From contig NC_013132.1 of the NCBI RefSeq assembly GCF_000024005.1, positions 8,240,001-8,304,000 on the forward strand: a stretch of DNA of 64,000 bases, in the 5' to 3' direction. A program made the translations under genes and the position numbers. Positions 60,082 to 64,000 of the stretch are shown one piece after another; within the stretch, counting starts at the first letter, position 1, and every line of letters begins with the position of its first letter. The notes beneath the pieces are model-generated. The model was given only the letters and a program-made list of their open reading frames with translations, did no database searches and had not been told where the DNA came from. This DNA comes from Chitinophaga pinensis DSM 2588 (GTDB lineage: Bacteria; Bacteroidota; Bacteroidia; Chitinophagales; Chitinophagaceae).

Positions 60082-60103
60082 CTTAATTCCTAATTCCTAA
60101 TTA
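60082..60103 (-). repeat. AATTAGGAATT array (copy 11)
   Basis: Inverse of copy 10, 30 bases away. This pair lies between divergent genes, not convergent ones. Confidence 0.7.
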
Positions 60104-60149
60104 CAGCGTTTCACACAACAGCCATTTAGTATAATCAGACAAGCTGTCG

Positions 60150-60157
60150 TATCTTTG
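60150..60157 (+). promoter_or_regulatory. -7 promoter element of the HAD phosphatase gene
   Basis: TATCTTTG, exact TAnnTTTG, 23 bases before the ATG; TTAG, a weak -33 match, lies 20 bases upstream. Confidence 0.58.
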
Positions 60158-60180
60158 CGGCGCAGAACAAATGAAAGCAC

Positions 60181-60834
60181 ATGATAAACACGGTGATTTT
60201 TGACATGGACGGGTTGCTGATTGACTCCGAGCCACTTTGGGGCAGAGCTATGAGGGAAGTTTTCGCGACCGTAGGCGTTGACCTGACCATGGAACTGGCC
60301 AGCCACACTACCGGCCTTCGTACGGCTGAGGTGGTTGATTACTGGCATAATTACTTCAAATGGGAGGGTAAAAACAATGAACAGGTTACCAACGAGATCA
60401 TCGATGCGGTGATTGCCAAGATAATGGCGGAGGGTGAAGCGATGGAGGGACTTGAATACATCCTGGATTATTTCGATAAAAAGAACTTCAAAATAGGACT
60501 GGCTTCTTCTTCTCCCCTGCGTCTGATCGAATCGGCGGTTGACCATATGGGCATCAGGGATCGGTTTCAGGTGATTTCTTCTGCGGAGTTTGAATCACAT
60601 GGTAAACCGCACCCGGCAGTATACCTGACCTGCGCTAAAAAGCTGGGTAGTACGCCGCTGCAATGTGTGGCATTTGAAGATTCTGTGACTGGTATGACCG
60701 CGGCAAAAGCAGCGCGTATGAAGACAGTAGTTGTGCCGGAAGCACATAACCGTCAGAATAAACGTTATGCGCTGGCTGACATACAGCTGGATTCCCTATT
60801 AGACTTCAATGATGAGATCCTGAAGCAACTGTGA
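60181..60834 (+). CDS. HAD-family sugar phosphatase (HxpB/YniC-like)
   Basis: 217 residues. HAD subfamily IA with the nucleophile and acid Asp in VIFDMDGLLIDSEPLW, motif II Ser in IGLASSSPLRLIE, motif III Lys in ESHGKPHPAVYL, and the Asp pair in CVAFEDSVTGMTAAKAA. The start DMDGLLIDSEPLW and the overall pattern match hexitol/2-deoxyglucose-6-phosphate phosphatases more than beta-phosphoglucomutase. Exact substrate unproven. Confidence 0.9.
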   Translation: MINTVIFDMDGLLIDSEPLWGRAMREVFATVGVDLTMELASHTTGLRTAEVVDYWHNYFKWEGKNNEQVTNEIIDAVIAKIMAEGEAMEGLEYILDYFDKKNFKIGLASSSPLRLIESAVDHMGIRDRFQVISSAEFESHGKPHPAVYLTCAKKLGSTPLQCVAFEDSVTGMTAAKAARMKTVVVPEAHNRQNKRYALADIQLDSLLDFNDEILKQL

Positions 60835-60838
60835 ATGT

Positions 60839-60893
60839 CAATTAGGAATTAGGAATTAAGAATTAAGAATTAAGAATTAAGAATTGATAATTA
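60839..60893 (+). repeat. AATTAGGAATT array (copy 12)
   Basis: Seven or more units, AATTAGG twice then AATTAAG repeated, directly after the HAD phosphatase stop. Confidence 0.75.
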
Positions 60894-60938
60894 ATGACTT
60901 ATCGGTAATTAAGTATCGTCAAAGGTATAAATGGGAAA

Positions 60939-60970
60939 TCCCGGTTGGCTACAGCTAACCGGGACTTTTT
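60939..60970 (+). terminator. Terminator of the HAD phosphatase gene
   Basis: TCCCGGTTGGCT pairs with AGCTAACCGGGA with one mismatch, then CTTTTTATTT. Confidence 0.85.
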
Positions 60971-61206
60971 ATTTATATTACTGATACCAGACTGCTGCCC
61001 TCAGATCATATTTTTGTCTTCTCTCCTTTCCCCCACCTGACATCTTCTATGCTATAGTCATCCTTCGTTCATCTTGCGTTTGACTGGTAACATTAACGGA
61101 AGATAAATATAGTCAAACAATAGTCAGACCAGGATCAGGTAACCTAATCCCTCCCTTTCTACCCTCCAAATACCGATCTCCAACGCATTATCATTCGTAA
61201 TTTCCC

Positions 61207-61252
61207 CTCTCTCTCCGCTGCATCCCAATTATTAATTCTTAATTCCTAATTA
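61207..61252 (-). repeat. AATTAGGAATT array with TGCAGCGGAG block (copy 13)
   Basis: On the minus strand AATTAGGAATTAAGAATT and one more unit, then GGGATGCAGCGGAGAGAG. Inverse of copy 12. Confidence 0.75.
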
Positions 61253-61285
61253 AAAAAAAGAAGGGTGCTCCTTTCGGAACACCCT
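61253..61285 (-). terminator. Terminator of rpsA
   Basis: On the minus strand AGGGTGTTCC-GAAA-GGAGCACCCT followed by a run of T. Confidence 0.88.
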
Positions 61286-61312
61286 CCATGTATTTCAACA
61301 ACCTAAAAAAGC

Positions 61313-63205
61313 TTATTCACCTTTTTTCTCGTCGCCTTCGTTCTGCTTCAGCTTCTCTCTCAGTTCAGCCAGAGCTCCCAGATCACCCAGGGTAGCTTTT
61401 TCTACCTTGTTCTGGATAGTTTTCACAGCTTTACGAGTTTTGTCAGCTTCTTGCTTTCTTTCTTTGGCAACTGCTTCTTTCTCCTCATTTTTCGCTTGTT
61501 CCCACACTCTTGTATGAGATACCAGGATACGTTTTTCGCTACGATCGAATTCAATGATCATGAATTCTTTCACATCTTCAACGTTGATTGGTTTCTCATC
61601 TTCAGTGCGCAGGTGACGTGCAGGAGCGTATGCTTCCAGACCGTACTGCAGCTGAACTGTAGCACCTTTTTCGTCTTTCTTCACTACAGTACCTTCATGA
61701 ACGGATCCAATCGGGAAGATAGTTTCGAAAGTGTTCCAAGGATCTTCTTCGATCTGTTTGTGACCCAGGCTCAGTTTACGGTTATCTTTATCGATACCCA
61801 GAATAACTACCTCGATCTCGCTACCCACTTTAGTGTACTCACTTGGGTGGTTGAAGCGTTTGATCCAGCTCAGGTCAGAGATGTGGATCATACCACCGAT
61901 ACCAGTTTCCAGCTCAACGAATACGCCATAAGGAGTGATGTTCTTCACGATACCTTTGTGACGGCTGTCCAGCGGGAATTTAGTTTCGATAGTAGCCCAA
62001 GGATCTTCTGTCAGTTGCTTGATAGACAGGCTCATCTTACGCTCTTCTTTGCTCAGTGTTACTACCACTGCTTCGTATTCTTCACCTAATTTGAAGAATT
62101 CTTTAGCGTTGATAGGAGTAGAAGCCCAAGAGATCTCAGATACGTGTACCAGACCTTCTACACCAGGCAGAATTTCCAGGAATGCACCGTAATCTTCGAT
62201 GTTCACTACCTTACCTTTTACGCGCGCACCTTCAGTGATGTGTGCAGGCAGGGTATCCCATGGGTGCGGAGTGAGTTGTTTGTAACCAAGGCTGATACGT
62301 TTTTTCTCGTCGTCGAAGTCCAGTACAACCACATTGATCTTCTGATCCATCTGGAGTACTTCGCTTGGATGGGAGATACGTCCCCAGCTGATGTCGGTGA
62401 TGTACAGCAGACCATCCAGACCACCCAGGTCGATGAATGCGCCGAAATCGGTGATATTTTTGATAGTACCTTCCAGAACCTGGCCTTTTTCCAGTTTGGA
62501 GATAATATCCACTCTCTGCTGTTCGATATCGCTTTCGATAAGCGCTTTGTGAGATACAACGGCATTTCTGATGGCTTCGTTAACCTTAACCACTTTGAAT
62601 TCCATTGTTTTGCTTACAAACTGGTCGTAGTCTGTAACAGGCTTAACATCGATCTGAGAACCTGGCAGGAATGTTTCCATACCATAAACGTCTACGATCA
62701 AGCCGCCTTTGGTTTTGCTGGTAACAGTACCAGTAACCACTTCGCCGGTTTTGTAAACTTCCACGATTTTTTCCCAAGCACGCTGTTGACGAGCCTGTTT
62801 ACGGCTCAGGTGCAGGTTACCATCGCGGTCTTCTTTTTCAACTACCAGTACTTCAACCTCGTCTCCTACTTTCAGACCCTGCAGGTCACGGAATTCGTTC
62901 AGTGAAATCAGACCGTCAGATTTGAAACCGATGTTGATCACTACGTCTGTTTTGGTTAAACCAACTACAGTACCAGTGAGCAGACCGTTTTCTTCAATCA
63001 CTTTGAAAGTGTTGTCGTACGTTGCATCGTACTTCGCTTTCTCATCCTGACTATAAGATGATACGTTACGTTTGTCTACGCTCCAGTCGAAATCATCGTG
63101 AGCTGTAGCCACAACTGGCGCATTTGTTGTCGCTGTTGCCTGAGCTGCTGCTGCAGGTGCCTGTTGTTCAGCGTTTTGTTCGTTAGAAATGTTGTTTTCT
63201 GCCAA
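61313..63205 (-). CDS. rpsA: 30S ribosomal protein S1
   Basis: 630 residues with six S1 RNA-binding domains in a row, each with a G-x-V/I-x-G-T/K-V start (GLLTGTVVGLTKTDVVINI, GEVVTGTVTSKTKGGLIVDV, GQVLEGTIKNITDFGAFIDL, VKGKVVNIEDYGAFLEI, HKGIVKNITPYGVFVEL, HEGTVVKKDEKGATVQL). The N-terminal 50 residues are Ala/Gln-rich and the C-terminus is charged. The start is TTG (63205-63203); no ATG in frame lies near. A perfect AGGAGG stands 9 bases before it (63220-63215), rare in this lineage. S1 brings mRNA to the 30S subunit. Confidence 0.95.
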   Translation of the reverse strand: MAENNISNEQNAEQQAPAAAAQATATTNAPVVATAHDDFDWSVDKRNVSSYSQDEKAKYDATYDNTFKVIEENGLLTGTVVGLTKTDVVINIGFKSDGLISLNEFRDLQGLKVGDEVEVLVVEKEDRDGNLHLSRKQARQQRAWEKIVEVYKTGEVVTGTVTSKTKGGLIVDVYGMETFLPGSQIDVKPVTDYDQFVSKTMEFKVVKVNEAIRNAVVSHKALIESDIEQQRVDIISKLEKGQVLEGTIKNITDFGAFIDLGGLDGLLYITDISWGRISHPSEVLQMDQKINVVVLDFDDEKKRISLGYKQLTPHPWDTLPAHITEGARVKGKVVNIEDYGAFLEILPGVEGLVHVSEISWASTPINAKEFFKLGEEYEAVVVTLSKEERKMSLSIKQLTEDPWATIETKFPLDSRHKGIVKNITPYGVFVELETGIGGMIHISDLSWIKRFNHPSEYTKVGSEIEVVILGIDKDNRKLSLGHKQIEEDPWNTFETIFPIGSVHEGTVVKKDEKGATVQLQYGLEAYAPARHLRTEDEKPINVEDVKEFMIIEFDRSEKRILVSHTRVWEQAKNEEKEAVAKERKQEADKTRKAVKTIQNKVEKATLGDLGALAELREKLKQNEGDEKKGE

Positions 63206-63214
63206 AATTTGGTT

Positions 63215-63220
63215 CCTCCT
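63215..63220 (-). promoter_or_regulatory. Strong Shine-Dalgarno site of rpsA
   Basis: AGGAGG on the minus strand, 9 bases before the TTG start. It fixes the start choice. I found no comparable site before other genes of this window. Confidence 0.75.
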
Positions 63221-63270
63221 TTTGTTAGTTCCCTCCGGATTTTTAGGGCCCGGAAGTTTAAGTTGGACGG

Positions 63271-63278
63271 CAAAGATA
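63271..63278 (-). promoter_or_regulatory. -7 promoter element of rpsA
   Basis: TATCTTTG on the minus strand, exact TAnnTTTG, giving a leader of about 60 bases. The -33 region is AT-rich without a clean TTTG. Confidence 0.5.
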
Positions 63279-63426
63279 ATTAATAATCACTAAAAAATCA
63301 GCATTTTTCACATGTTTAACGTGTCTGCAACCTCTTCCATCCCAGTGCCTCCTTAGCGCTGTTCCGGCAAAAAAAATGTACTGTTAAATCGGTATACGAT
63401 TGCAGATTTTGTACTAATTTTCAAGT

Positions 63427-64000
63427 ATGAACGGGACCTCATTCAGCGCTGATATTCGCTACTGGCTTAGACAAGGAAACACAATTAATCTTCTTCTTTT
63501 CTGGAATGTAATTGTTTTCCTCGTCGTGGGAATTGTGTACCTGATCGGCAAAATAGCTCCATCAACCGGTTTCATTTCCCTTTTTATTGCTGACAATCTC
63601 TCTATACACTCCAATGTGTTCGCTTTTCTTAGAAAGCCCTGGGGATTAGTCACTTATATGTTTACGCATTTCGAATTCCTGCATATTCTCTTTAATATGC
63701 TCAACCTTTACTGGTTTGGGAATATCTTCAGATCATTCCTGGGCAACCAGCGTATACTGCCACTTTACCTGCTCGGCGGTATAGCGGGTGGTCTTGCCTA
63801 TCTCCTGGTCTATAACCTGGTATTTGGCGGCGCCAACGTTCCCATGATCGGCGCTTCGGCATCTGTAATGGCCATCCTGATCGCCTGTGCTACCAAACTG
63901 CCCAATTATGAGATCGGCCTGCTCCTGATCGGTACCATCCGGTTGAAATGGCTGGCCATCATCGTGATCGTGCTGGACCTGGTATCCCTGACCCAGGGAA
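63427..64000 (+). CDS. Rhomboid-family intramembrane serine protease (cut by window edge)
   Basis: 191 residues visible from the ATG at 63427, still open at the edge. Membrane helices include NLLLFWNVIVFLVVGIVYLI and ILPLYLLGGIAGGLAYLLVY. Rhomboid marks: the Trp-rich loop and HFEFLHILFNMLNLYWFG (His and Asn of the family signature), GGIAGGLAY, and the catalytic Ser in MIGASASVMAILIA. The His of the dyad lies beyond the visible part. It cuts substrate proteins inside the membrane; substrates are unknown. Confidence 0.9.
   Translation, partial: MNGTSFSADIRYWLRQGNTINLLLFWNVIVFLVVGIVYLIGKIAPSTGFISLFIADNLSIHSNVFAFLRKPWGLVTYMFTHFEFLHILFNMLNLYWFGNIFRSFLGNQRILPLYLLGGIAGGLAYLLVYNLVFGGANVPMIGASASVMAILIACATKLPNYEIGLLLIGTIRLKWLAIIVIVLDLVSLTQG

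Larger units (their letters stand above)
60835..61312. other. Convergent intergenic region with arrays and two terminators
   Basis: Between the HAD phosphatase and rpsA. Holds arrays at 60839-60893 and 61207-61252, terminators at 60939-60970 and 61253-61285, and an inverted repeat GTTTGACT / AGTCAAAC (61078-61085, 61111-61118) surrounded by further TAGTCA words. No ORF. Confidence 0.6.

Noticed and set aside
62144..62905. A 253-codon open frame antisense to rpsA
   Set aside because: Mirror of the strongly biased codons of ribosomal protein S1; composition is not protein-like.

Overview
This window looks like chromosomal DNA from a Bacteroidota member of the Chitinophaga type (family Chitinophagaceae). 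I infer this from the gene families, not from a search. Pointers are Bacteroidota-type promoters (TTTG, about 20 bases, TAnnTTTG), almost no Shine-Dalgarno sequences, a SprE/PorW-like TPR protein, HYC_CC_PP, Porin_10, DUF4407 and LytS/LytTR families, a glucosamine-6-phosphate deaminase fused to a PIG-L deacetylase, and a ferredoxin-type sulfite reductase with a C-terminal extension. I see no prophage, insertion sequence, integrase or CRISPR array. Most of the window is housekeeping core with short accessory stretches.

Layout. 1-6.1 kb: partial ECF sigma factor, Trp-rich secreted protein, NagB/PIG-L fusion, SpoT-like HD protein, LCM methyltransferase, YpdA. 6.1-11 kb (minus): murB, priA, plsC, DUF4258. 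11-14.2 kb: mtaB, three identical tRNA-Val(TAC) genes, a MetF-like protein. 14.3-21.4 kb: CPA2 antiporter, clpS-aat, lipoprotein, mntR-mntH. 21.6-25.4 kb (minus): LiaF-like protein, DUF4288, LytS kinase, LytTR regulator, SGNH hydrolase. 25.5-28.2 kb: two different isocitrate dehydrogenases side by side. 28.2-32.3 kb: aldo/keto reductase with a relic of a second copy, AraC regulator, L,D-transpeptidase. 32.4-34.4 kb: putative metal-handling operon (HYC_CC_PP, HMA protein, outer-membrane barrel, 23-residue CC peptide). 34.4-39.1 kb: Porin_10, purine nucleoside phosphorylase, sucC. 39.3-49.6 kb: DUF4407, SprT-like, bactofilin cluster, SprE/PorW-like, PBP1A, M28 peptidase. 49.6-55 kb: yidC, pyrG, thioesterase, HD hydrolase. 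55-56 kb: a gene-poor stretch. 56-59.8 kb: siroheme/sulfite reductase operon with a long leader. 60-64 kb: HAD phosphatase, rpsA, partial rhomboid protease.

The best candidates for something undescribed are these. (1) The sulfite reductase operon leader has a good promoter, a short ORF with three Cys codons in five, and a terminator that an upstream GGAGGC could prevent: a possible cysteine attenuator. (2) A dispersed family of AATTAGGAATT arrays sits mostly in inverted pairs around intergenic terminators, and four copies carry a shared TGCAGCGGAG-like block. (3) The metal operon ends in a translationally coupled 23-residue peptide with a CCK tail. (4) The bactofilin cluster has a 71-base out-of-frame overlap and a membrane anchor that looks like the front of an M23 peptidase without the peptidase. 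(5) rpsA has a TTG start behind a perfect AGGAGG, in a lineage that rarely uses such sites.
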